This document shows, piece by piece, positions 1 to 6,624 of a stretch of DNA of 7,318 nt (position 1 is the first letter of the stretch; each line of letters opens with the position of its first letter). Position numbers and translations under genes: made by a program. The stretch covers positions 1 to 7,318 of the forward strand of contig JAFGQJ010000169.1 of the NCBI GenBank assembly GCA_016935715.1, in the 5' to 3' direction. The notes under the pieces are model-generated. The model had not been told where the DNA came from. It did no database searches and saw only the letters and a program-made list of their open reading frames with translations. The DNA is from Spirochaetales bacterium. Its GTDB lineage: Bacteria; Spirochaetota; Spirochaetia; SZUA-6; DRHE01.

Positions 1-26
1 CCCTGGCCATCGGGCATCAGCTCGGC

Positions 27-965
27 ATGTTAAGCTTCTCAACGTTGCGCAGCGTGGCCGTCCCTCTGCTCTACGTGATGGTGGCTGTTTCCCTGGCCTC
101 CATGTACTGGTACCTGCGGCCGCTGTTCGAACCGGAAGGCGGGGACGCTCAGGCTCGAGAGATGAGGAAGCGGCTGTTCGGACCCGTTTTCTTCACGGTT
201 CTTCCCCTGTTCGTCCTCTTTTGCCTGTACTCCTACCTGGTTGCAGCCCGCTACGACATTGGAGCGCGGCGGTATCTTCTATACGTCCTGCTCAACGGCG
301 GCTTCCATGGGTTGATCATCCTGGGCTCGCTGATCGTGGCAAAAGAATTCAGGCTCGAGAAGAACGGGCAGCCCCTGAAGCGGATCAATCTGCCCCTCTT
401 CCTGTCCTTCTGCCGCATCTGCGCCGTACCCACATTGGTCTTTCTGTTTCTGCACATCGAAGAAATAGACGCCGCGCTCGTGCTCGTTCCCCTGCTTGCC
501 TTCATCTTCCTCACAGACCTGCTGGACGGTCTACTGGCCCGGGGTTTGAAGCTGACGACACGCATCGGACGAATCCTGGATGCAACCGGGGACTACGTGT
601 TGATTTTTTCGATTTCCCTCGTCTACCGGATCATCGACTTCATCCCGACATGGCTGTTTGCCCTGATCATCGTACGACTTGCCGTTCAGGCCGCCGGCAT
701 CATCATTCTCTACCTGCTGCGGGGATACTCGTACCTGAAGCTCTCCTTTCTCGGAAAAGCCTCCGTATTCTCCGTGTTCACGATCTACGGCATCGAGCTC
801 CTCGAGTATCTTCAGGTTCCCGGGCTGGGTCATCCCACCGTGGTCACGATCCTGGAGCTCGTCACCGCGGGCATCGTGGGGGCCTCTCTGCTGGAAAAGG
901 TCCTGTACCTGGTTCGATCGTATAACGAGGCCCTCTCGGGGCAGACGGGGGAAAGGGGTCAGTAG
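27..965 (+). CDS. CDP-alcohol phosphatidyltransferase family membrane protein with N-terminal membrane extension
   Basis: Integral membrane enzyme predicted to transfer a phospho-alcohol group between a CDP-linked donor and an alcohol acceptor in phospholipid synthesis. The family signature D-x2-D-G-x2-A-R-x8-G-x3-D-x3-D is complete at residues 164-189, with D164, D167, G168, A171, R172, G181, D185 and D189 all present; these residues bind the metal and the CDP-alcohol. The family domain starts near residue 120 and is followed by several hydrophobic helices. About 115 residues precede it, with hydrophobic stretches near 8-30, 52-74 and 83-105, so the 312-residue protein is much longer than a typical PgsA-like enzyme (about 180-200). 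Substrate cannot be told from sequence: PgsA-, Pss- or cholinephosphotransferase-like roles are all open. The ATG at 27 has no clear Shine-Dalgarno. The frame stays open to the window edge, so the true start may lie upstream; alternatively an upstream gene ends at the TAA at 31-33 and is translationally coupled. The family call is secure, the start is not. Confidence 0.85.
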   Translation: MLSFSTLRSVAVPLLYVMVAVSLASMYWYLRPLFEPEGGDAQAREMRKRLFGPVFFTVLPLFVLFCLYSYLVAARYDIGARRYLLYVLLNGGFHGLIILGSLIVAKEFRLEKNGQPLKRINLPLFLSFCRICAVPTLVFLFLHIEEIDAALVLVPLLAFIFLTDLLDGLLARGLKLTTRIGRILDATGDYVLIFSISLVYRIIDFIPTWLFALIIVRLAVQAAGIIILYLLRGYSYLKLSFLGKASVFSVFTIYGIELLEYLQVPGLGHPTVVTILELVTAGIVGASLLEKVLYLVRSYNEALSGQTGERGQ

Positions 966-1807
966 ATCTCGATGATCTGCAATCCGCCGTCATTCTGTAT
1001 GCGAAGGGAATACAGCGACAGCTCCCGGCTGCGGCGGGGGACCCGGACCCGCTTGAGATCCATCTCCACCTGCACGGTCCGCACTCCCGGGATCCGGGAA
1101 TCGTAGCGTTCGTACAGATCCCAAACCCTCGCGCTGATGCCGGTCGGGGAGGGAAAATAGAAGTCGGTCGCCTGCTGACGGAACTTCATTCCGGAATCGG
1201 TCTGCTCCATGTCGAAGGAGGTAATGCCCTCGAAGCGGTACCAGCTCTTGGCTCCCAAAAAAACTACGTAGTCATCGAAGATCACGACCTTGACTACCGG
1301 AGCGAAGTGGCTGCCGTCCAGCCAGGCAATGACGCTCTGCCCATCTGCTGGAAGAATCTCCAGCTTCATCCTGTTTTCCCGGACATCCAGCACCTTCACC
1401 TGGCCGATCTCCGTTTCCCCGGTAAAGGCATTCAGGCTCTGGAGGAAGGCTAGCACGGTGCCGGCCAGAGCGATCGCCAGGATCACCGCCAGCAGGCCGA
1501 TGGATTTTTTGAAGCGGAACACGAGAAAGAAGAAAACCGTAGCGCCCAGGAACAGGTAGAGCAGACCGATATCGAGGATTTTCTCCGCTCCGGGCACGAA
1601 CACCGCCCCCAGAGCCGCCACCACGGCCAGGCAGAGATAGAGAGTGAAGAAGGTCCATTTGGCCGTTTTGGCCCTCTGCGGGTCCTCGGCGCGCCAGCGT
1701 GGATACGCGGCGGGCCGCACGGCCCGGTTTACAGCCGCACCGCTGAACAGACCGGCGGCAACCAGCCAGAGATGAGGGTTTTGCAGTACCAGGATCTCAG
1801 AACCCAT
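959..1807 (-). CDS. Four-helix membrane protein with C-terminal soluble domain, function unknown
   Basis: I do not recognise this 282-residue protein. Hydrophobic segments lie near residues 13-27 (short), 52-71, 77-97 and 102-125. About 150 polar residues follow (130-282) and look like a soluble beta-rich domain, ending in alternating hydrophobic residues. The stretch from 51 to 125 is a compact three-helix hairpin with short loops, and positive residues (FRFKK, 97-101) sit between helices 3 and 4. The chosen start is the ATG at 1807, 11 bp inside the end of the upstream peptidase gene, with AGGAGAAG at 1828-1821 some 13 nt upstream; this suggests translational coupling. The frame is open further upstream to 1924, but that part lies wholly inside the peptidase gene and reads as low-quality Pro/Ser/Arg-rich shadow. 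It is the last gene of the presumed thrS operon, and its stop overlaps the stop of the convergent lipid gene. Length and good protein character argue that it is real. Confidence 0.8.
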   Translation of the reverse strand: MGSEILVLQNPHLWLVAAGLFSGAAVNRAVRPAAYPRWRAEDPQRAKTAKWTFFTLYLCLAVVAALGAVFVPGAEKILDIGLLYLFLGATVFFFLVFRFKKSIGLLAVILAIALAGTVLAFLQSLNAFTGETEIGQVKVLDVRENRMKLEILPADGQSVIAWLDGSHFAPVVKVVIFDDYVVFLGAKSWYRFEGITSFDMEQTDSGMKFRQQATDFYFPSPTGISARVWDLYERYDSRIPGVRTVQVEMDLKRVRVPRRSRELSLYSLRIQNDGGLQIIEIY

Positions 1808-3335
1808 AGATCTCGCCGAACTTCTCCTGCAGATAGTCGAGCAGGAACCGGGGATCCAGCGGTTCGCCGGTGATCCGGGTGCAGAGCTCCCGTGCCGGGT
1901 AGACCCTGGCGTGAGCGTGCACATTGCTCTTCAGCCAGTCCAGTACGGGCTCGAATCGCCCGCTCTCGATCTGCTCCCGCCAATCCGAAACGTCCCGCTT
2001 CAGGGTGTCGAAGAATTGGGCTGCGTACAGGTTTCCGAGGGCGTAGGTGGGGAAATAACCGACCATGCCCCCGGACCAGTGGATGTCCTGCAGCACACCC
2101 TGGGCGTCATCCGGAGGCACCAGCCCGAGCAGCCGCTCCATCCCTTCGTTCCAGGCGTCGGGCAGGTCCTCCACGGCCAGCTCGCCGCCGACCAGCTGCT
2201 TCTCCAGATCGAAGCGCAGCATGATGTGAAGGTTGTAGGTAACCTCATCGGCCTCCACGCGGATAAGCGAGGGGGCAACACCGTTGACACCCTCGTAGAA
2301 GCGGCGCAGATCCACGCCTTCCAAAGACCCGGGAAACAGATCCTTCAGCTGCGGGTAGAAATGCGACCAGAAGGGCATGCTTCGGCCGATGAGGTTTTCC
2401 ATCATCCGCGACTGGGATTCGTGTATGCCGAGGGATGCGCCCTCGGCCAGGAGTGTTCCCCGTACCGCTTCATCGAATCCCAGCTCATACAGGCCGTGCC
2501 CGCATTCGTGGATCGTTCCGAACAACGCTGCGGGGAGAAACCGCCTGTTGTAGCGGGTGGTGATGCGCACGTCGGAGCTGCCCAGGGTCGTGGTGAAGGG
2601 GTGGGCCGATTCATCGAGCCGGCCGCGGGAAAAATCGTAGCCCAGCGCTTCGAGCACGCTGCGGCCGAAGGCTTTCTGCTTTTCGATCTCGTAGCTCCGG
2701 TGCAGGAACTCGGTATCCACCGTCTTTCCGGATCCCCTGATCCGGTCCAGCAGCCGCACCAGTCCCGCGCTCAGCTCTGCGAATACCTCTTCCAACTCGG
2801 CGCTGTTCATCCAGGGTTCGTACTCGTCGAGCAGGGGATCGTAGGTATGGTCCCGATAGCCCAGGCAGGAGCTGACCTCCCTCACCAGGTCGAGGATTAC
2901 CGAAAGCTGGCCGGAAAAGCGGGAGAAATCGGCGGCCTTGCGGGCTTCCACCCAGACCCGCTGGCCGATCGTGGTGGCCTTGGCCAGCTCGGTCACAACG
3001 CGCCGGGGAATCCTGGAATTGCGGCGGTACGCCCGTGCCAGCTCCCGGAGGAACGCCCGGTCCAGACCCTGGAACCTTTCCGGCAGCCGGGGATCCGGAT
3101 CAAGGGAAACCCCGAGGCCGCCGAGCAGCTCTCCGATCTCCGGTTGGGTGATGCGGTCGTGCATCAGGCCGCTCATCAGGGACAGCTGCTCGGCCCGCTC
3201 CCGTACGGCGCCCTCCGGCATGCAGGTCTCCTGATCCCAGTGCAGGATCGCCGCGGTGTGGCCGAGGAGCCTGTACTCCCGGTCGATCTCCCTCAACCGC
3301 AGCAGCTTCCCGTCAGCTTTTCCCTCTTCGCTCAC
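1797..3335 (-). CDS. M32 family metallocarboxypeptidase (carboxypeptidase Taq type)
   Basis: Cytoplasmic metal-dependent carboxypeptidase that removes residues one at a time from the C-terminus of peptides. The 512-residue length is normal for family M32. All family signatures are present in order: HPF at 245-247, DVRITTRY at 255-262, the metal-binding HECGH at 276-280, HESQSR at 305-310 (E306 expected as third metal ligand), the IRVEADEVTYNLHI block at 358-371, and GVLQDIHW at 413-420. The start is a GTG at 3335, preceded by AAAGGAA (3349-3343) at 7-nt spacing, so the non-ATG start is well supported. There is no signal peptide. It lies 49 bp after the kinase gene and overlaps the next gene by 11 bp, so it is probably in the thrS operon. 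An amino-acid-releasing peptidase co-expressed with an aminoacyl-tRNA synthetase would fit a supply role, but that link is inference. Family assignment is near certain; peptide preference is not known. Confidence 0.96.
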   Translation of the reverse strand: MSEEGKADGKLLRLREIDREYRLLGHTAAILHWDQETCMPEGAVRERAEQLSLMSGLMHDRITQPEIGELLGGLGVSLDPDPRLPERFQGLDRAFLRELARAYRRNSRIPRRVVTELAKATTIGQRVWVEARKAADFSRFSGQLSVILDLVREVSSCLGYRDHTYDPLLDEYEPWMNSAELEEVFAELSAGLVRLLDRIRGSGKTVDTEFLHRSYEIEKQKAFGRSVLEALGYDFSRGRLDESAHPFTTTLGSSDVRITTRYNRRFLPAALFGTIHECGHGLYELGFDEAVRGTLLAEGASLGIHESQSRMMENLIGRSMPFWSHFYPQLKDLFPGSLEGVDLRRFYEGVNGVAPSLIRVEADEVTYNLHIMLRFDLEKQLVGGELAVEDLPDAWNEGMERLLGLVPPDDAQGVLQDIHWSGGMVGYFPTYALGNLYAAQFFDTLKRDVSDWREQIESGRFEPVLDWLKSNVHAHARVYPARELCTRITGEPLDPRFLLDYLQEKFGEIYGF

Positions 3336-3384
3336 GCAAGTGTTCCTTTCCGCTGTCGGTCGGCTCTCCAGACCGGCTCCGCGC

Positions 3385-4716
3385 TCAGTACCGGTACCGG
3401 CTGCCCCCGATGAACTCCCGCAGCAGAGAATCCACCGGTACTACCTGCTCGTCCGTCCAGGCGGGCACCTGCCGGAAGGTCTGCCGGATCCTCAGCGCCC
3501 GATCGTAGGCATCCGCCGCCTCCGTGTCCTGCTCGAATTCCTCCACGAAGCCCTGGAAAAGATCCCCGACCCTGTGCTTCATTATGGGGATCTCGTAGGG
3601 AAGGAAACTGTTGACGATCACCTCCGCATCCCGCAGGCGGGGTACGATGTAGCGCAGCTCCGACCGGCGCACGAAGTGCCAATGCCGGATCGTCTGAGCC
3701 GGGCTGTAGTTGCGGAACTGCATGTCCCGCACCATCCGCCTGAGCAGGCGGATGTCCGCCCAGCGGACGAACTGGTCGTTGCCCTCCTTGACCTGGGCCA
3801 GGGTTTCTATGTAGAGACGGAACTTCCGCTCCTCCGGGATCCCTTCGGTCATCTCGGGGAAAAGCCCGTGCAGGGAATCGACCAGGAGTATCTCCCCCTG
3901 CCCCAGCTGCATCCGTCCGGAGCTGCCCTCCCTTCTGCCGGTCTTGAAGTTGTAGAAGGGCACGTCCACCTCTCTGCCCTGCAGCAGCGCGGCGAAGGTC
4001 TCGTTGATCAGCGGGATGTCGAGGGCCTGGGGTGTTTCGAAATCGTGATCCCCCCGCAGATCCTCGGGATGGTCCTTCAGATCGAGAAAGAAGTGATCAA
4101 CATTGATCGGCACGAAGGAGTAACCCTGGGTCTTGAGCTTCTCCTCCACCTTGATGGTGGTGGTCGTCTTTCCCGAGGAGGAGGGACCGGCGATGATCAC
4201 CATCTTCACGGTGTCCAGGCGTTCCCGCAGCTTGTCCACCGCCCGTCTGAGCTCCTGGCTGTAGAACTCCTCGCAGTCTCGGACCAGCCGTTCGAAGCGG
4301 CCCTCCCGGATACTCTCCGCTATCTGGCGCAGGTGAACGCAGTCGTGATCGACCGCCCAGGACAGAGCTTCCCAGAGTTTTTCATAGGGGATATTGTCCG
4401 CCGAATAGGTCAGGCTCTTGCGGCCCGCCCGCTTCAGCACGTGCTCGTAGCGGTAGACGATATAGGCTTTGGCGGTCTTGGCGTGGCCCCGCTCGATCAG
4501 GGCCTTCTCCACCAGATCCTGGACCTCTTCCACCGTGGGGATGCTGTCCCCCCGCTGCCGCTGCTCGAGCATCTTCACGACGTCGTCGGTGACTTTCTCC
4601 GCCTTGACCCGGTCGCGGCCGCCCACCGCCACCGCGGCCTGCAGCACGGCAAAGGTTATCTTCTCCCGATTGAAGGGAACGATCCGCCCGTCCCGCTTCA
4701 GAATCTGTTCGATCAT
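3385..4716 (-). CDS. ATP-cone domain fused to uridine kinase/phosphoribulokinase-like P-loop kinase
   Basis: A 443-residue two-domain protein. Residues 1-95 form an ATP-cone, with the typical opening LKRDGRIVPFNREKI and the closing helix AKTAKAYIVYRYEH; this module is best known as the allosteric nucleotide sensor of ribonucleotide reductases and NrdR. After a helical linker (about 100-168) comes a kinase domain with Walker A GPSSSGKTT at 177-185, DHFF at 207-210, DFETPQALD at 225-233, and the ADIRLLRRMVRD block at 320-331, all typical of uridine kinase-like enzymes. The usual acidic EGIH element is replaced by DSLHGL at 280-285, a deviation near the active site. The expected reaction is ATP-dependent phosphorylation of a nucleoside or related sugar alcohol; the substrate is unknown. 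The ATG is 3 bp after the thrS stop with no real Shine-Dalgarno, so reinitiation after thrS is likely. The ATP-cone begins at residue 2, which supports this start. Domain calls are firm; naming it udk would over-claim. Confidence 0.9.
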   Translation of the reverse strand: MIEQILKRDGRIVPFNREKITFAVLQAAVAVGGRDRVKAEKVTDDVVKMLEQRQRGDSIPTVEEVQDLVEKALIERGHAKTAKAYIVYRYEHVLKRAGRKSLTYSADNIPYEKLWEALSWAVDHDCVHLRQIAESIREGRFERLVRDCEEFYSQELRRAVDKLRERLDTVKMVIIAGPSSSGKTTTTIKVEEKLKTQGYSFVPINVDHFFLDLKDHPEDLRGDHDFETPQALDIPLINETFAALLQGREVDVPFYNFKTGRREGSSGRMQLGQGEILLVDSLHGLFPEMTEGIPEERKFRLYIETLAQVKEGNDQFVRWADIRLLRRMVRDMQFRNYSPAQTIRHWHFVRRSELRYIVPRLRDAEVIVNSFLPYEIPIMKHRVGDLFQGFVEEFEQDTEAADAYDRALRIRQTFRQVPAWTDEQVVPVDSLLREFIGGSRYRY

Positions 4717-4719
4717 CGC

Positions 4720-6468
4720 CTATTCATCATGGAGCATGGCCAGAAACTTTTCAATAGAGAGCTCCGGCAGCTGCTCCCCGCCGCGGGTGCGGAGGGAGAT
4801 CTTCCCGCTGGAGCGCTCTTTTTCCCCCAGGATGATCATGTAAGGGATCTTCTGATTCTGCGCGCCCCGGATCTTGGCGTTCATCCGCTGGTCACTGAGA
4901 TCCAGCGAAACCCGCGCGTCCCCGTCCCGCAGCCGAGCGGCGACCTGTTGCGCGTACTCGTTGAACGCCTGGGCCACGGGAATGACCACGGCCTGCACCG
5001 GGGCCAGCCAGACGGGGAAGGCTCCTCCGTAGTGCTCGATCAGCACACCGAAGAAGCGCTCCAGGGAACCGAGCAGAGCCCTGTGCACCATGTAGGGCCT
5101 CTGCAGGCCGCCATCGGCGGCCGCATAGGTCATGTCGAAGCGTTCCGGCATGTTGAAGTCGAACTGGATCGTGGTCATCTGCCACTCCCGACCCAGGGAA
5201 TCCTTGACCTTCAGGTCTATCTTCGGCCCGTAGAAGGCCCCGCCGCCCTCATCGAGCTCGAAGTCCAGAGCTTCCAGATCGATGGCCTTTTTCAGGCTCC
5301 GGGTCGCCTGCTCCCAGCGCTCCGGCTCCCCGACGCTCTTTTCCTCCGGGCGGGTGGCCAGGTAGGCCTTGATCTCCTTGAAGCCGAAAGCCTTCCAGAT
5401 ATCCAGGGAAAAGCGGAGGGTGCGGTGTATCTCTTCCTCGATCTGCTCCGGGGTGCAGAAGATGTGGGCGTCGTCCTGGGTGAAGCCCCGCACCCGCATC
5501 AGGCCGTGCAGGACCCCGGAGCGTTCGTAGCGGTACACCGTGCCCAGCTCCGCCCAGCGCAGGGGCAGCTCGCGGTAGGAGCGCAGGGAGGATTTGTAGA
5601 TCATGATGTGGAAGGGGCAGTTCATCGGCTTGAGATAGTAGTCCGTCTCGTCGATGGTCAGCGGCGCGTACATGTTTTCCCTGTAGAAGCCCAGGTGACC
5701 CGAGGTCTCCCACAGCCAGGCCTTGCCGATGTGGGGAGTGTAGATCAGCTCGTAACCGTGCCGGAAGTGCTCCCTCTTCCAGTACTGCTCCACCAGGTGA
5801 CGGATCAGGGCGCCCCTGGGATGCCAGTAGATCAGGCCCGCTCCGGCCTCCTCGTGGGTCGAGTACAGGTCCAGATCCCTGCCGAGCCTCCGGTGATCCC
5901 GCCGCTCGATCTCTTCCTGCCGCTTCAGGTACTCCTCCAGCTCCTTGCGGCTCTCCCATGCGGTTCCGTAGATGCGGCTCAGCATGGGGTTGCGTTCGTG
6001 CCCCCGCCAGTATGCACCGGCAATGGAGAGCAGCTTGAAGGCATCGGGCCGGAGCTCCCCGGTATTTTCGACGTGGGGACCACGGCACAGATCGGTAAAG
6101 GTATCCTGGCTGTACAGAGAGATCTCCTGCCCCTCGGGCAGCTCCCGGATCAGCTCCAGCTTGTACGGCTGATCCGAGAAGAGCTCCACCGCCTCCTCCT
6201 TTGACACGACTTTCCGGGAAAACGGGAACTTCCCGGAGATGATCTCCCGCATCCTGCTCTCGATCCTTTCCAGATCCTCGCTCTTGAGGGGCTCGGGAAG
6301 ATCGAAGTCATAGTAGAACCCGTCCTGGATCGCGGGTCCGATGGCGATCTTGGCGCCGGGAAACATCTCCAGCACCGCCTCGGCCATCACGTGGGCGGTG
6401 GAATGGCGGATCTTCAATAGTTTTTCTTCTCGCGCCTCTGCCCTGGCTGCGCTTGCGGCATCTGCCAT
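4720..6468 (-). CDS. thrS: Threonyl-tRNA synthetase lacking the N-terminal TGS domain
   Basis: Class II synthetase that charges tRNA-Thr with threonine in the cytoplasm. The protein has 582 residues. The editing domain begins almost at once: HSTAH at 22-26 and CRGPH at 128-132 supply H22, H26, C128 and H132, the four residues used to clear mischarged Ser-tRNA-Thr. The catalytic domain follows (about 190-480), with the expected zinc ligands C284 (in LKPMNCPFH), H335 (in TQDDAHIF) and H462 (in MVHRALLGSLERF, motif 3). The motif 2 region is RYERSGVLHG at 313-322. The last 100 residues are the anticodon-binding domain. The roughly 60-residue TGS domain found in most bacterial ThrRS proteins is absent. 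The start at 6468 is set by GGAGGT at 6479-6474 with 5-nt spacing; the frame runs open to 6525, but that part crosses a hairpin. It is first in a four-gene run and is preceded by a Thr-rich leader peptide and hairpins suggesting attenuation. Confidence 0.98.
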   Translation of the reverse strand: MADAASAARAEAREEKLLKIRHSTAHVMAEAVLEMFPGAKIAIGPAIQDGFYYDFDLPEPLKSEDLERIESRMREIISGKFPFSRKVVSKEEAVELFSDQPYKLELIRELPEGQEISLYSQDTFTDLCRGPHVENTGELRPDAFKLLSIAGAYWRGHERNPMLSRIYGTAWESRKELEEYLKRQEEIERRDHRRLGRDLDLYSTHEEAGAGLIYWHPRGALIRHLVEQYWKREHFRHGYELIYTPHIGKAWLWETSGHLGFYRENMYAPLTIDETDYYLKPMNCPFHIMIYKSSLRSYRELPLRWAELGTVYRYERSGVLHGLMRVRGFTQDDAHIFCTPEQIEEEIHRTLRFSLDIWKAFGFKEIKAYLATRPEEKSVGEPERWEQATRSLKKAIDLEALDFELDEGGGAFYGPKIDLKVKDSLGREWQMTTIQFDFNMPERFDMTYAAADGGLQRPYMVHRALLGSLERFFGVLIEHYGGAFPVWLAPVQAVVIPVAQAFNEYAQQVAARLRDGDARVSLDLSDQRMNAKIRGAQNQKIPYMIILGEKERSSGKISLRTRGGEQLPELSIEKFLAMLHDE

Positions 6469-6473
6469 GATGT

Positions 6474-6479
6474 ACCTCC
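6474..6479 (-). promoter_or_regulatory. Shine-Dalgarno sequence of thrS
   Basis: GGAGGT on the minus strand, 5 nt before the ATG at 6468. This fixes the thrS start against the longer open frame reaching 6525. The site sits 10 nt downstream of the last paired base of the 56-nt hairpin and is not itself part of that stem, so simple occlusion of the ribosome site by the hairpin is not the obvious mode of control. Confidence 0.9.
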
Positions 6480-6485
6480 GGATAA

Positions 6486-6545
6486 TAAAAAGGCCTTCGT
6501 ACCTCGGATCCCCCTGGACGGGCACATCCGCAATACAAAGGCCTT
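6486..6545 (-). terminator. Long hairpin with U-rich tract in the thrS leader (candidate attenuator terminator)
   Basis: On the minus strand two copies of AAGGCCTT (6545-6538 and 6497-6490) pair as the outer arms. Pairing continues inward for about 14 bp including G-U pairs (AAGGCCTTTGTATT with GGTACGAAGGCCTT). After one G-A mismatch comes CGGAT/ATCCG, then a small internal loop and CCC/GGG closing a short loop. The 3' arm runs straight into TTTTTATTA (from 6491), so the structure looks like an intrinsic terminator placed before the coding region, 10 nt ahead of the Shine-Dalgarno. The stem is longer and weaker in the middle than a textbook terminator, and the U-tract is broken by an A. The fold was drawn by hand and no energy was computed. 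Confidence 0.65.
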
Positions 6546-6574
6546 CTCCGCTTGCCTGTACCGGCAGCGGAGAA
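6544..6574 (-). promoter_or_regulatory. Leader hairpin I of thrS (candidate antiterminator or pause hairpin)
   Basis: A perfect 9-bp stem, TTCTCCGCT (6574-6566) with AGCGGAGAA (6552-6544), encloses a 13-nt loop in which GCC and GGC can pair further. It begins 2 nt after the stop codon of the Thr-rich leader peptide, so a ribosome at that stop would cover its 5' arm, whereas one held at the first Thr codon would leave it largely free. Its 3' arm shares the two bases 6545-6544 with the 5' arm of the next hairpin. That small overlap makes competition between the two folds possible, but not obviously decisive. Confidence 0.65.
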
Positions 6575-6576
6575 AT

Positions 6577-6609
6577 CTACGTTGTTGTGCTCGATCGCAT
6601 CGATTTCAT
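6577..6609 (-). CDS. Threonine-rich leader peptide of thrS (MKSMRSSTTT)
   Basis: A 10-codon ORF in the thrS leader: ATG at 6609, three consecutive threonine codons ACA ACA ACG (6588-6580), and TAG at 6579-6577. The run of codons for the cognate amino acid, directly before the stop and 2 nt before a strong hairpin, is the hallmark of ribosome-mediated attenuation leaders such as those of amino-acid biosynthetic operons in enteric bacteria. A purine-rich GAGAG (6619-6615) lies about 5 nt upstream as a weak Shine-Dalgarno. Its expected role is to report charged tRNA-Thr by ribosome position rather than to act as a protein. A second in-frame ATG at 6600 would still include all three Thr codons. 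It could be chance, but the position between a promoter and two hairpins upstream of the threonyl-tRNA synthetase gene makes that unlikely. Confidence 0.72.
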   Translation of the reverse strand: MKSMRSSTTT

Positions 6610-6624
6610 CACGTCTCTCGCTTA

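Noticed and set aside
1808..1924. Upstream extension of the membrane protein by 39 residues.
   Set aside because: It lies wholly within the peptidase coding region in another frame, is Ser/Pro/Arg-rich, and the ATG at 1807 precedes natural-looking protein sequence.
3336..3384. A terminator between the kinase and peptidase genes, from CGGTC/GACCG repeats.
   Set aside because: The stem is only 5 bp with a 9-nt loop and no U-tract follows, so it does not look able to end transcription.
1911..3413. A 500-residue open frame on the plus strand antisense to the M32 peptidase gene.
   Set aside because: Same cause: it is the codon-phase mirror of a gene with every M32 signature, and it has no independent protein character.
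3256..6204. A 982-residue open frame on the plus strand, antisense to thrS, the kinase and the start of the peptidase gene.
   Set aside because: The opposite strand encodes three proteins with intact catalytic motifs across this span. The plus frame stays open because TTA, CTA and TCA codons are rare in these G+C-rich genes, and its protein is low-complexity (rich in Leu, Pro, Gly, His and Gln) with no recognisable domain or ribosome site.
6469..6525. Upstream extension of thrS by 19 residues.
   Set aside because: It would be coded by the leader hairpin and the Shine-Dalgarno itself; GGAGGT 5 nt before the ATG at 6468 decides the start.
6469..6618. A T-box riboswitch in the thrS leader.
   Set aside because: The leader is only about 150 nt and contains no recognisable T-box bulge of the UGGNACCGCG type or Stem I specifier layout. 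The in-frame Thr codons in a short ORF are a better explanation.
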